From assembly GCF_017676365.1 (NCBI RefSeq), contig NZ_JADKMA010000054.1:1-38349 (forward strand): a DNA stretch of 38,349 nucleotides, read 5' to 3'. The DNA is from Streptomyces oryzae (GTDB lineage Bacteria; Actinomycetota; Actinomycetes; Streptomycetales; Streptomycetaceae). The notes beneath the pieces were generated by a model. That model was not told the origin of the DNA. It did no database searches and saw nothing but the letters and a program-made list of their open reading frames with translations. Below, piece by piece: positions 25,027 through 33,057 of this stretch (its first letter is position 1; each line of letters starts with the position of its first letter). A program made the position numbers and the translations under genes.

Positions 25027-25047
25027 GTCCTCGCAACCGACGAGGAC
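25027..25047 (+). promoter_or_regulatory. Hairpin in the gluA leader
   Basis: GTCCTCG at 25027-25033 pairs with CGAGGAC at 25041-25047 over a 7-base loop, ending 14 bases before the gluA ATG. It overlaps the purine-rich stretch that would serve as ribosome-binding site, so it could dampen translation. The stem is short and untested. Confidence 0.35.
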
Positions 25048-25061
25048 GGAGCTAGACGTCG

Positions 25062-25847
25062 ATGAGCGAAGTATCGGTGACCAAGGACGCAGGCGGTCCC
25101 GAGTCCGCGACCGACAAGCTGGTCGTGCTGGACAACATCAACAAGCACTTCGGTGCGCTGCACGTCCTCCAGGACATCGACCTGACGATCGCCCGCGGCG
25201 AGGTCGTGGTCGTCATCGGCCCCTCGGGGTCCGGCAAGTCCACGCTGTGCCGCACCATCAACCGGCTGGAGACGGTCGACTCGGGCAGCATCACGATCGA
25301 CGGCAGGCCGCTGCCCGCAGAGGGCAAGGAACTGGCGAAGCACCGGGCCGACGTCGGCATGGTCTTCCAGTCCTTCAACCTCTTCGCGCACAAGACGGTG
25401 CTGGAGAACGTCACGCTGGGCCAGATCAAGGTCCGCAAGGCGGACAAGCAGGCGGCCGAGGAGAAGGCCCGCGCACTGCTCGACCGGGTCGGCGTCGGCA
25501 ACCAGGCCGACAAGTACCCCGCGCAGCTCTCCGGCGGCCAGCAGCAGCGCGTCGCGATCGCCCGGGCACTGGCGATGGATCCGAAGGTGATGCTCTTCGA
25601 CGAGCCGACCTCGGCCCTCGACCCCGAGATGATCAACGAGGTTCTGGAGGTCATGCAGCAGCTGGCCCGGGACGGAATGACCATGGTCGTCGTCACGCAC
25701 GAGATGGGCTTCGCACGGTCGGCCGCGAACCGGGTGGTCTTCATGGCGGACGGCCGGATCGTGGAGGAGGCCACTCCCGAGCAGTTCTTCAGCAACCCGC
25801 GCAGCGACCGTGCCAAGGACTTCCTCTCGAAGATCCTGCACCACTGA
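25062..25847 (+). CDS. gluA: Glutamate ABC transporter ATP-binding protein
   Basis: Cytoplasmic ATPase subunit of the polar amino acid importer GluABCD, 261 residues. It has Walker A GPSGSGKS at 53-60, Q-loop VFQSFNLF, signature LSGGQQQR, Walker B VMLFDEP, D-loop SALD and H-loop THE, as in GlnQ/HisP-type ATPases. A 20-residue N-terminal extension precedes the fold, typical for actinobacterial GluA. It is the first gene of the operon with gluB, gluC and gluD and is probably controlled by the divergent GluR. The stop codon starts a 15-bp tandem repeat. Confidence 0.95.
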   Translation: MSEVSVTKDAGGPESATDKLVVLDNINKHFGALHVLQDIDLTIARGEVVVVIGPSGSGKSTLCRTINRLETVDSGSITIDGRPLPAEGKELAKHRADVGMVFQSFNLFAHKTVLENVTLGQIKVRKADKQAAEEKARALLDRVGVGNQADKYPAQLSGGQQQRVAIARALAMDPKVMLFDEPTSALDPEMINEVLEVMQQLARDGMTMVVVTHEMGFARSAANRVVFMADGRIVEEATPEQFFSNPRSDRAKDFLSKILHH

Positions 25848-25905
25848 GCCTCAACCACTCGAGCCTCAACCGCTCGAACCTTCACCGCTCGAGCCCGCAC
25901 CCAGG
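25845..25905 (+). repeat. 15-bp tandem repeat at the gluA stop codon
   Basis: Three good copies and a fourth decayed copy of a ~15-bp unit (GAGCCTCAACCACTC, GAGCCTCAACCGCTC, GAACCTTCACCGCTC, GAGCCCGCACCCAGG) follow each other from 25846. The first unit includes the last bases of the gluA stop TGA; in later units the matching bases are TCGA. The period is a multiple of three and one frame reads PLEPQ-like repeats, but that frame has no ribosome-binding site and is unlikely to be translated. Confidence 0.8.
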
Positions 25906-25992
25906 GCACGCGCCCGAGCCAAGGACGGCGCACCGAGCGGGCGGCGCATCAGCGCACTGGGCCAACGACTGTTCAAGCAAGGGATGTTCACT

Positions 25993-26904
25993 ATGAAGTT
26001 CCACAAGACCGCCGCGGCGGCAGCCGCTGTCCTGGCTCTCGCCGCCACCGCGGCCTGCGGTGGCAAGGAGGGGTCCGCCGGTGACAAGCCGAAGGACCAG
26101 ACCGACGAGAAGGCGCTGCCGAAGTACTCGGTCGCCAAGGACGTCAAGGTCGACTCCGCCGTCCTGAAGAAGGCCCAGAAGCGCGGGAAGATCGTCATCG
26201 GCGCCAAGGCCGACCAGCCCTACCTCGGTTTCCAGGACCAGTCGACCAAGAAGTACTCCGGCTTCGACATCGAGATCGCCAAGATGATCGCCGCCGACCT
26301 GGGCTTCTCCCCCAAGCAGATCGAGTGGAAGACCGTCGACTCCGGGGCGCGTGAGACCACCGTCTCCAAGGGCGACGTCGACCTGATGATCGGTACGTAC
26401 ACGATCAACGACGAGCGCAAGAAGCAGATCGACTTCGCGGGCCCGTACTTCCACGCCGGCGCCTCGCTCCTCGTCCGCAAGGAAGAGAAGGCGGTCACCG
26501 GGCCGGACACCGTCAAGGGCAAGAAGGTCTGCTCCATCGTCGGCTCGACGCCGCTGCAGACCATCAAGGAGCCCAAGTACGGCGCCAAGGTCACCGAGCT
26601 GAGCAAGTACTCCGAGTGCGTCTCGCAGCTCCTCGACGGCCAGGTGGACGCGGTCACCACGGACGACGCGATCCTGATGGGCTACGCCGCGCAGAACCCC
26701 GGCAAGCTGAAGGTCGTCGGCAAGCCCTTCTCCGACGAGCCGTACGGCGTCGGGCTGAAGAAGGGCGACAAGGCCCTCCAGAAGGCCGTCGCCGACGCCA
26801 TCAAGAAGCACGAGGACAACGGCGACTACAAGAAGGCGTACGACGCCACGCTGGGCAAGTCCGGCTCCAAGTTCAAGACGCCGCCCGAGATCACCGAGAA
26901 GTGA
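25993..26904 (+). CDS. gluB: Glutamate-binding lipoprotein
   Basis: Extracellular solute-binding lipoprotein of the GluABCD importer, 303 residues. The signal peptide ends in the lipobox LAATAAC with Cys22 as the lipidation site. The SBP_bac_3 fold is clear: KIVIGAKADQPYLGF, FDIEIAKMIAADLGF, SKGDVDLMIGTYTINDERKKQIDFAGPY, and GKKVCSIVGSTPLQ. The start at 25993 has AAGGGA upstream; an ATG three codons earlier overlaps that site. A long open extension upstream through the 15-bp repeat is not coding. It lies 145 bp after gluA and 161 bp before gluC, with a stem-loop in the second gap that may raise gluB levels over the permeases. Confidence 0.95.
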   Translation: MKFHKTAAAAAAVLALAATAACGGKEGSAGDKPKDQTDEKALPKYSVAKDVKVDSAVLKKAQKRGKIVIGAKADQPYLGFQDQSTKKYSGFDIEIAKMIAADLGFSPKQIEWKTVDSGARETTVSKGDVDLMIGTYTINDERKKQIDFAGPYFHAGASLLVRKEEKAVTGPDTVKGKKVCSIVGSTPLQTIKEPKYGAKVTELSKYSECVSQLLDGQVDAVTTDDAILMGYAAQNPGKLKVVGKPFSDEPYGVGLKKGDKALQKAVADAIKKHEDNGDYKKAYDATLGKSGSKFKTPPEITEK

Positions 26905-26909
26905 TGCCC

Positions 26910-26953
26910 CACGCCCCGCTCCCCGGCGTCAGCGCCGCGCGGGGCGGGGCGTG
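26910..26953 (+). terminator. Stem-loop between gluB and gluC
   Basis: A strong hairpin starting 5 bp after the gluB stop: CACGCCCCGC at 26910-26919 pairs with GCGGGGCGTG at 26944-26953, with inner CCCC/GGGG and GGCG/CGCC pairs. No U run follows. Such a structure within a binding-protein operon usually acts as a partial terminator or 3' stabiliser, giving more binding protein than permease. Confidence 0.65.
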
Positions 26954-27065
26954 CTGTTGCCGGGCACACCGCGCGCACCGGCGTCCGCTCTGGTCCTGCG
27001 GGTGACCGCCCCGTGCCCGGTCCGGCCCTTTCCGCCGTCCCTACGCGACTCCTCGCGGAGAATTC

Positions 27066-27713
27066 ATGAACGTACTTCTCGACAACCTGGCGCTGTTCCG
27101 CGAGGGGTTCCTCGGCACCTTGTGGCTGACGATCGTCAGCGCGCTGCTCGCCGTCGTGCTCGGCCTGGTGATCGCGGGCTTCCGCGTCTCGCCCGTGCCC
27201 CCGCTGCGGATCTTCGGCACGCTGTGGGTCAACGTGCTGCGGAACACCCCGCTGACGCTGCTCTTCCTGGTGGCGTTCTTCGTGGTGCCCAAGGTCCTCT
27301 TCCCGGGGATCAACTCCTTTGTGCTGGCCGTCTGCGCCTGCGGCTTCTACACCTCGTCCTTCGTCGCCGAGGCCGTCCGCTCCGGTATCAACACCGTGCC
27401 GATGGGCCAGGCGGAAGCCGCCCGTGCCATCGGGATGACCTTCACCCAGACGATGCGGATCGTGGTGCTCCCGCAGGCCACCCGCACGGTGGTACCCCCG
27501 CTGAGCAGCATATTCATCGCACTGACTAAGAACACCGCAATCGCAGGCGCCTTCGACAACGTCGACCTGTTCAACGTCTCGAAGACGCTCAGCAACGACG
27601 GCTACGACATCGCCGTCATCTTCATCTGGATCACCCTCGGCTACCTGGTCATCACATACGCCATCAACGGCCTTTTCCGGCTGCTGGAGAACCGTCTGGA
27701 GGTCGCCCGATGA
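27066..27713 (+). CDS. gluC: Glutamate ABC transporter permease GluC
   Basis: Membrane permease subunit of 215 residues, HisM/GlnP type, with five likely transmembrane helices (starting LFREGFLGTLWLTIVSALLA). The permease loop that contacts the ATPase is EAARAIGMTFTQTMRIVVLPQATR (family EAA motif), about residues 117-140. GGAG lies shortly before the ATG. The gene ends with ATGA overlapping the gluD start by 4 bp, indicating translational coupling. It should pair with GluD to form the channel. Confidence 0.95.
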   Translation: MNVLLDNLALFREGFLGTLWLTIVSALLAVVLGLVIAGFRVSPVPPLRIFGTLWVNVLRNTPLTLLFLVAFFVVPKVLFPGINSFVLAVCACGFYTSSFVAEAVRSGINTVPMGQAEAARAIGMTFTQTMRIVVLPQATRTVVPPLSSIFIALTKNTAIAGAFDNVDLFNVSKTLSNDGYDIAVIFIWITLGYLVITYAINGLFRLLENRLEVAR

Positions 27714-28621
27714 GCGCGAGCGTCCTGTTCGACGTGCCAGGCCCGAAGGCCCGCGTCCGCAACCTGATCTACTCCGTCGTCGGCACCCTCGCCGTCCTCG
27801 GCCTCGTCGGCTGGGTCTGCTACCGGCTGTACAACAAGGGGCAGTTCGAGGGCGAACTGTGGGACATCTTCAACTACGCGGGCATCCGGGAGAACATCCT
27901 CGACGCCCTGTTGTCCACCCTGAAGGTGTTCGCACTGGCGGGTGTCTTCTCGCTGGTGTTCGCCGTGGTGCTGTGTGTGGCACGGCTTTCCGACCACAAG
28001 CCGGTGCGCTGGGTGGCGGTCGTCTTCATCGACCTGTTCCGGTCGATTCCGCTGCTGATCACGATCTTCGCCCTGTGGGTCGGCATCCTCGGTGAGATGA
28101 CGCCCATGTGGGCGCTCGTTCTGGGCCTGACCATCTACAACGGCTGCGTCCAGGCCGAGGTGCTGCGCGCCGGTGTGAACGCGGTGCCCAAGGGCCAGGT
28201 CGAGGCGGCGTACGCACTCGGACTGCGCAAGACCCAGGTGACCGCCTCGGTGCTCTTCCCGCAGGCCGTACGCTCCATGCTGCCCTCGATCATCAGCCAG
28301 CTGGTGGTGACCCTCAAGGACACCTCGCTGGGCTTCATGATCCTCTACCCGGAGCTGCTGTACTCGGCCCGGCTCATCGCCAACAACACTCCTGTGGGCG
28401 GCGTGTATCCGACCGTCCAGACGGTCATCGTCTTCGGCGCCATCTACATCGCACTGTGTCTCGCTCTCGCCTGGCTGGCGAAGTTCGTGGAGCAGCGCGG
28501 TCGCCGTTCCAAGGCGGGCATCGTCCCCGCGGAGGCGAAGGAGCCCAAGGAGGTGGCGGCGGCCGGTGGCACGGACCTGACACCGGTGCCCGACGCCAAG
28601 GACGGGAACCTCAAGGACTGA
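27710..28621 (+). CDS. gluD: Glutamate ABC transporter permease GluD
   Basis: Second permease subunit, 303 residues, longer than GluC. It has an N-terminal cytoplasmic segment, a first helix at about 20-42, and the permease core with ILDALLSTLKVFALAGVFSL and the EAA loop VEAAYALGLRKTQVTASVLFPQAVR. A charged cytoplasmic C-terminal tail of about 50 residues (Lys/Ala/Glu/Pro-rich) is typical of the actinobacterial proteins. The start overlaps the gluC stop. It is the last gene of the operon; a repeat spans the stop and a hairpin follows. Confidence 0.94.
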   Translation: MSASVLFDVPGPKARVRNLIYSVVGTLAVLGLVGWVCYRLYNKGQFEGELWDIFNYAGIRENILDALLSTLKVFALAGVFSLVFAVVLCVARLSDHKPVRWVAVVFIDLFRSIPLLITIFALWVGILGEMTPMWALVLGLTIYNGCVQAEVLRAGVNAVPKGQVEAAYALGLRKTQVTASVLFPQAVRSMLPSIISQLVVTLKDTSLGFMILYPELLYSARLIANNTPVGGVYPTVQTVIVFGAIYIALCLALAWLAKFVEQRGRRSKAGIVPAEAKEPKEVAAAGGTDLTPVPDAKDGNLKD

Positions 28622-28652
28622 ATACACGCACCTTAAGGACAGAGTCCACGCG
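28609..28652 (+). repeat. 22-bp tandem duplication across the gluD stop
   Basis: Copy 1 (28609-28630, beginning CCTCAAGGACTGA) includes the last codons and TGA of gluD; copy 2 (28631-28652, beginning CCTTAAGGACAGA) follows without a gap. They agree at about 17 of 22 positions. In copy 2 the stop has become AGA. Confidence 0.65.
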
Positions 28653-28659
28653 CCGCGGC

Positions 28660-28710
28660 GAGGCGGGTGACGAGGGCCGGCCCCTGAGGCCGGTCGCCGT
28701 CACCCGCCTC
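28660..28710 (+). terminator. Terminator of the gluABCD operon
   Basis: A 13-bp perfect stem, GAGGCGGGTGACG at 28660-28672 and CGTCACCCGCCTC at 28698-28710, with GGCC inner pairs in the loop and a moderately T-rich stretch (CTGCTTCTAT) after it. A second copy of the right arm lies 27 bp downstream and could pair instead. Confidence 0.75.
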
Positions 28711-28748
28711 ACTGCTTCTATCGCAGTCACCCGCCTCACTGCTTCTAT
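28699..28748 (+). repeat. 23-bp direct repeat behind the glu terminator
   Basis: An identical 23-bp sequence (beginning GTCACCCGCCTCACTGCTTC) occurs at 28699-28721 and 28726-28748, period 27. It duplicates the terminator's right arm together with its T-containing tail. Confidence 0.85.
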
Positions 28749-28879
28749 GCACTCCTGATGGCCTCACTTGACGCATGCTCAGGCAATGGGTTGCATACCA
28801 GCGTGATCGCGCACAAGGCTCCACCCCCAGAGAAACCCGGCCCCCGTCAGCACCACCAGGGCTGTGAGGTTTCCACACT

Positions 28880-30607
28880 GTGGATCCGGTGATCATCGTC
28901 GGCGCCGGCCCGGTAGGGCTCGCCCTCTCGCTCGCTCTCGCCCGGCACGCCGTCCCCTCCCTCGTCCTGGACTCCACCGACGGCAATCCGCCGCCCCGTG
29001 CTGCGCGCACCTGCGTACTGCGCCCGGACACGGCCGCCGTGCTCCCCGCACTGCCCGGGCTGCGCTGGCGCTCCTGGCGCACTCAGCGGCGCACACAGCT
29101 GGTCGACCAGGTCGACATCGCTCCGGACCAGGCACCGGTGCACGTCGAACAGCACGCTCTGGAGCGCACGCTGCGCAGCGCGCTGGCGGACCAGAAGCTC
29201 GCGCGCATCGTCACCGGCAGCCACGTCGATCTGCTGGAACAGGACACCGACGGCGTCACCGTGCACACCCGCGGTCCCTCCGGCACCTGGTGGCGCGGCA
29301 GTTACGCGGTCGGCTGCGACGGCGCCCGCTCCATGGTCCGCAAACTTCTCGGGGTGCGCTTCCCCGGCCGTACGGCGGTCGAGCGGCACGCGGTCGCCGC
29401 CCTGCGGGTGCAACTGCCGTGGGAGGAGGGGGAGTACGACGAGGAGGGCGCCTGGGAGCCAGGAGATGTGGGCAGCGCACTGTTGCACCGCGATCCGGGC
29501 GGTACGCCGGGAGAGGTGACGGCCCGGCCGCTCGCCGGGGGACGGTGGCGGCTGGACTGGCTGCTGCCCCCGCGCGGCGACCTGGTGACTCCGGAGGAGA
29601 TGCTGGAACGGGTGGCGGACACGCTCGCCGTATGGTCCGAGGAGTCGCTGAAATCCGCGACAGCTGCCAGAACAACCGCAATCGCCGCAGCCGCTGCTCC
29701 TGTCCGCCGCAAAGCCGCCGGAGTCGGCTGGCGCGAGACCGGCACCGGCACCGAGGATGCTGGGGCGAGCGGCGGCATCGGCCCGTACGAACTTGTGGAC
29801 ACCGGCGTTCACACGGTGCACCAGCGACTGGCCCGGCACTGGCGTGTGAACCGGGCCTTCCTCGCCGGGGACGCCGCACATCTGACAGGTGCGCTGGGGG
29901 TGCAATCCGTCGACGAGGGCCTGCGCGACGCGGCCAATCTCGCCTGGAAGCTGGCGCTGGCCTGGCACCACGGGCACGGCCCGGCGGCGGACACCCTGCT
30001 GGACAGCTACGAGACGGAGCGGCGCGGCGCCATGGCCGCCCGGCTGCGCGCCGTCGACCAGGCCCTGCCCGTCGTACGGGGCGGCGGCGGGCTGCGCGCG
30101 CTGCTCCCGGGCGGCGGCACACGTACCCATCTCGGCCTGCTCACCGACGGCCACCTGGGGCGGGGCCTGCTGGGCGCGCCGCCCGCGTACGCCCGCACGC
30201 CGTTGACGCCGCCGCGCGGCAGTATCGGCGAGGTGCCCGTCGGTACGGCGCCGGGCGCACCCGTGTGCGATGTCCCCGTCACGGCGACCGACGGATCGCG
30301 GGGCAATCTGCACGACTGGCTGGGCGGCCCTGGCGGGGAACTTCTGGTCATGCTGGTGGCGCCGGGCACCGGGGTGTGGGACAGCCGGCACTGGCTGACG
30401 GCCGGCATGATGCCCGAACTGGCGGCCTCCGTCGAAGCACTGCCGCTGCGCGCCACCCTGCTGGTCGCCGAGAGCTATCCGGGAGCGGCTGCGCACACCG
30501 TGCTGGCCGTCCGCGCCGACGGCCACCTCGCCGCCGCCTTCCCCGCGGGGCGCCCCAACGCGCTCCGGAGCTGCGCGGAGAGGGTGCGCGGAGGGGCGCA
30601 CGGTTGA
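28880..30607 (+). CDS. FAD-dependent aromatic-ring hydroxylase
   Basis: A 575-residue class A flavoprotein monooxygenase of the p-hydroxybenzoate hydroxylase/PgaE group that hydroxylates aromatic or polyketide substrates with NAD(P)H and O2. It has the dinucleotide motif GAGPVG at residues 8-13, the DG motif VGCDGARSMVRK near 150, and the GD motif FLAGDAAHLTGALG near 330, followed by a thioredoxin-like C-terminal domain (about 430 to the end) as in larger hydroxylases. A ~50-residue Ala/Thr/Gly-rich insert precedes the GD region. The GTG start has GAGGT nine bases upstream. No polyketide or catabolic genes are near, so the substrate is open. The stop lies in the first unit of a three-copy repeat. 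Confidence 0.9.
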   Translation: MDPVIIVGAGPVGLALSLALARHAVPSLVLDSTDGNPPPRAARTCVLRPDTAAVLPALPGLRWRSWRTQRRTQLVDQVDIAPDQAPVHVEQHALERTLRSALADQKLARIVTGSHVDLLEQDTDGVTVHTRGPSGTWWRGSYAVGCDGARSMVRKLLGVRFPGRTAVERHAVAALRVQLPWEEGEYDEEGAWEPGDVGSALLHRDPGGTPGEVTARPLAGGRWRLDWLLPPRGDLVTPEEMLERVADTLAVWSEESLKSATAARTTAIAAAAAPVRRKAAGVGWRETGTGTEDAGASGGIGPYELVDTGVHTVHQRLARHWRVNRAFLAGDAAHLTGALGVQSVDEGLRDAANLAWKLALAWHHGHGPAADTLLDSYETERRGAMAARLRAVDQALPVVRGGGGLRALLPGGGTRTHLGLLTDGHLGRGLLGAPPAYARTPLTPPRGSIGEVPVGTAPGAPVCDVPVTATDGSRGNLHDWLGGPGGELLVMLVAPGTGVWDSRHWLTAGMMPELAASVEALPLRATLLVAESYPGAAAHTVLAVRADGHLAAAFPAGRPNALRSCAERVRGGAHG

Positions 30608-30674
30608 GCGGTCGGCTTCGGTGGGGCGCACAGCTGAGCGGCAGGCTCCTGCGGAGGGCGCACGGCTGAGTCGG
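30593..30674 (+). repeat. Three-copy repeat spanning the hydroxylase stop
   Basis: Copies start at 30593, 30623 and 30655. Each has the core GGGCGCAC followed by GGTTGA, AGCTGA or GGCTGA and then a G-rich end; the TGA of the first copy (30605-30607) is the real stop, and the other two TGAs are at 30635 and 30667. Spacing is 30 and 32 bp. Confidence 0.8.
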
Positions 30675-30702
30675 CGCGCCGTGGTGTGCGTTCCTGCGCG
30701 GT

Positions 30703-30721
30703 GGCTCTTAGAAGGCTCTTA
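30703..30721 (+). promoter_or_regulatory. 11-bp-spaced direct repeat before the glycosidase gene
   Basis: GGCTCTTA occurs at 30703-30710 and again at 30714-30721, an 11-bp period, ending 25 bp before the next ATG. Direct repeats on one helical turn are typical of OmpR/SARP winged-helix regulators. The regulator is unknown. Confidence 0.35.
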
Positions 30722-30746
30722 ATCGGGCGGCTTCAAGCTGCGGATC

Positions 30747-32909
30747 ATGGACGTACCCGAGAATTCCCCGCACGGGGAGGACCAGCAGCACATCCGCGCA
30801 GAGGAACACACCCGCCGACGGGGCTTCCCCAACGGGCAGAGCCACGCCGGCCGACAGGGAAACCCCGGCCGAGGGGGACACCGGGACACCGCCGGGGCGG
30901 CGCGAAGGCGGCGCAACCGCGCCTTCGGCATCGCAGCAGTGCTTGCTGTCACGGCGACGACCGCCTCGGCGGGATACGCCGCCTTCGCGGGCCCGGCCGA
31001 GGGCTCCCGTACCTCGGCGGCGCCCCGCATCCACGGCGGCGCCGTCGACATCCCCGTGGCGGGCGGCATCACTACGGTCGACACCGCCTCGCTGCGGGTC
31101 ACCGGCCGCACCGACGGCGGGGCAACCGTCGCGGTCTCCGCCGCCGCGGCCGACGCCGGAGGGCTGGGCAGACCGAGCGCGGTCGAGGTGCAAGGCTCCC
31201 GCGCCTCCTGGTCGTACCCCGCCAAGGGACTGCGGGTGACCGCGGCCGGCGAAAGGGGGCGGCTGCGGATGACGGTGCACTCCGGGCGGGACGCCACCCT
31301 CGCCTGGCCGGTCACCGGCAAGGGCGCCGGTACGGGCGGCAAGGACGCCGCGCTGCAGGTGCCCCGGGGCGAAGGGCTGTCCGTGCCGGCCACGAACACC
31401 TTCTGGAACTCCGAGCAGGCGGGCCTCGCGGGCAGCGAGGCCGACCTGGCCACGGGCTCCCTCACCCTGCCGCTGTGGGGTTACACCAAAGGGGGACACG
31501 GCGTCAGCTATCTCGTCCCGGAGAGCGTCGGCACCTCGCTCGGCTTCGCCTCGGCCGGGGGAAAGCTGAGCGCGACCGCCGAGCACGAGTTCTCCCGCCG
31601 CGAGAAGACCCTCGACTACACCGTGCACTTCTCCCTCACCTCCGCCTCCCCCGTCGCACCGGCCGCCGACTATCACCGCTGGCTGCGTGAGCACGGCCAA
31701 CTGCGCACGCTCAAGCAGAAGATCGCCGCAAATCCTCAGGTCGAGAAGCTGCTCGGCGCCGAGCACGCCTATGTGTGGGGCGGTGCCCGCAGCGCGGAGG
31801 CCGTACGGAAGCTGCGCAAGCAGGGCAACACCCGGCTGTGGCTCGGCTACGACGCGGACGGCCACCCCATGAGCAGCAAGGCGGTGTCCGCGGCCAAGAA
31901 GCAGGGCTATCTCGTCGGCCCCTACGACTCCTACGCCAACGGCCAGGCTCCGGAGCACGCCGACACCCCGGTGGCGAAGTGGCCGGGGACGGTCTACCCG
32001 GACTACTGCGTACGGAACCGGCAGGGCAAGGTCAAGACGGGCTTCGGCGGGCGCGGCTGCTACCTCAGCTCTGCGGCCTTCGCCAAGTCGGAGCCCACGA
32101 AGCACTATCTGGCCGAGCACACGAAGGAGATGACCGACGACGGCGTCAACAGCTTCTTCCTTGATGTGGACGCCGCCGGTGAGCTCTTCAGCGACTTCTC
32201 CACGAGCCATCCGATGACCAAGAAGCAGGACCGGGCCCACCGGATGGCGCGCATGCGCACCCTCGCCGAGAAGAACGGCTTCGTCCTCGGCTCGGAGTCC
32301 GCCGTCTCCTGGTCGGCGCCCGTGCTGGCGTTCAACCACGGCGCACAGACTCCGGTCAACGACGGGCTGTGGGCTTTCCAGCAGGACAAGAAGAAGTGGG
32401 GCGCCTACCATCCCGCCGACGCGCCCGGCCAGTTCTTCAAGCCCGTCAAGCTGCCCGCCGCACTGGCGAAGTCCATGTTCGACCCGGCCTACCGCGTGCC
32501 GCTCTACGAGACCGCACTGCACGACTCGCTGATCAACACCGACCGCTGGGAAATGCCCTACGACAAGCTCCCGGCGCAGAAGACGGACCGCGCGCTGATG
32601 TCGGTGCTCTACAACACCCCGCTCAATTTCGTCATCGGGGACGCCAATCTGGACTCCACGGGCAAGGAAATGGCCACGCTGCAGCGCTACTTCGCACCAC
32701 TGCACCGGGCGGCAGGCACCGAACGGATGACGGACTTCCGCCGGCTGACCAGCGACCATCAGGTCCAGCGCTCGGTATTCGGTGACGGCACTCTGACGGT
32801 GACGGCCAACTTCGGCAAGAAGACCTACGCCGGTCTGCCCGGAGGCTGCGTGGACGCGAAGCTCGAGAACGAGTCCAGGGCCCGGCGGCTCTGCCCGGTG
32901 GACCGCTGA
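30747..32909 (+). CDS. Exported glycoside-hydrolase-like protein
   Basis: A 720-residue protein with a 56-residue basic cytoplasmic N-terminus, one hydrophobic segment (about 58-80) acting as signal anchor or signal peptide, and a large extracellular part. Residues about 90-320 look like a beta-sandwich; from about 330 the pattern (AYVWGG, TRLWLGYDADGHP, YLVGPYDSYA, SFFLDVDAAGE, FVLGSESAV, PLNFVIGD) suggests a TIM-barrel glycosidase, with Asp473 and Asp475 of FLDVDAAGE as catalytic candidates. It resembles GH101-type or unclassified streptomycete hydrolases, but I cannot assign the family or substrate. The ATG has no strong ribosome-binding site and the 11-bp repeat lies just upstream. Confidence 0.75.
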   Translation: MDVPENSPHGEDQQHIRAEEHTRRRGFPNGQSHAGRQGNPGRGGHRDTAGAARRRRNRAFGIAAVLAVTATTASAGYAAFAGPAEGSRTSAAPRIHGGAVDIPVAGGITTVDTASLRVTGRTDGGATVAVSAAAADAGGLGRPSAVEVQGSRASWSYPAKGLRVTAAGERGRLRMTVHSGRDATLAWPVTGKGAGTGGKDAALQVPRGEGLSVPATNTFWNSEQAGLAGSEADLATGSLTLPLWGYTKGGHGVSYLVPESVGTSLGFASAGGKLSATAEHEFSRREKTLDYTVHFSLTSASPVAPAADYHRWLREHGQLRTLKQKIAANPQVEKLLGAEHAYVWGGARSAEAVRKLRKQGNTRLWLGYDADGHPMSSKAVSAAKKQGYLVGPYDSYANGQAPEHADTPVAKWPGTVYPDYCVRNRQGKVKTGFGGRGCYLSSAAFAKSEPTKHYLAEHTKEMTDDGVNSFFLDVDAAGELFSDFSTSHPMTKKQDRAHRMARMRTLAEKNGFVLGSESAVSWSAPVLAFNHGAQTPVNDGLWAFQQDKKKWGAYHPADAPGQFFKPVKLPAALAKSMFDPAYRVPLYETALHDSLINTDRWEMPYDKLPAQKTDRALMSVLYNTPLNFVIGDANLDSTGKEMATLQRYFAPLHRAAGTERMTDFRRLTSDHQVQRSVFGDGTLTVTANFGKKTYAGLPGGCVDAKLENESRARRLCPVDR

Positions 32910-33057
32910 AGCAGCCGCCTGGTCCCTTCTCCTCTTATAGGCCGCGCGGGTAGGCACGGTGGCGCACCGATACAGAGAGACGAGCACGGAGTTCCGGTGA
33001 TCAAGGGGCTTGTGACGCCACGTGATCACAGATGTGAGTGTTCTTGTGGGCACCTCC

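Noticed and set aside
25810..25992. Longer GluB with a PLEPQ-type repeat N-terminus
   Set aside because: It would overlap gluA, lacks a ribosome-binding site and would bury the lipoprotein signal peptide.
32997..33029. Inverted repeat GTGATCA...TGATCAC between the glycosidase and AraC genes
   Set aside because: It lies between convergent 3' ends; seven bp over a 19-base spacer is weak as either operator or terminator.
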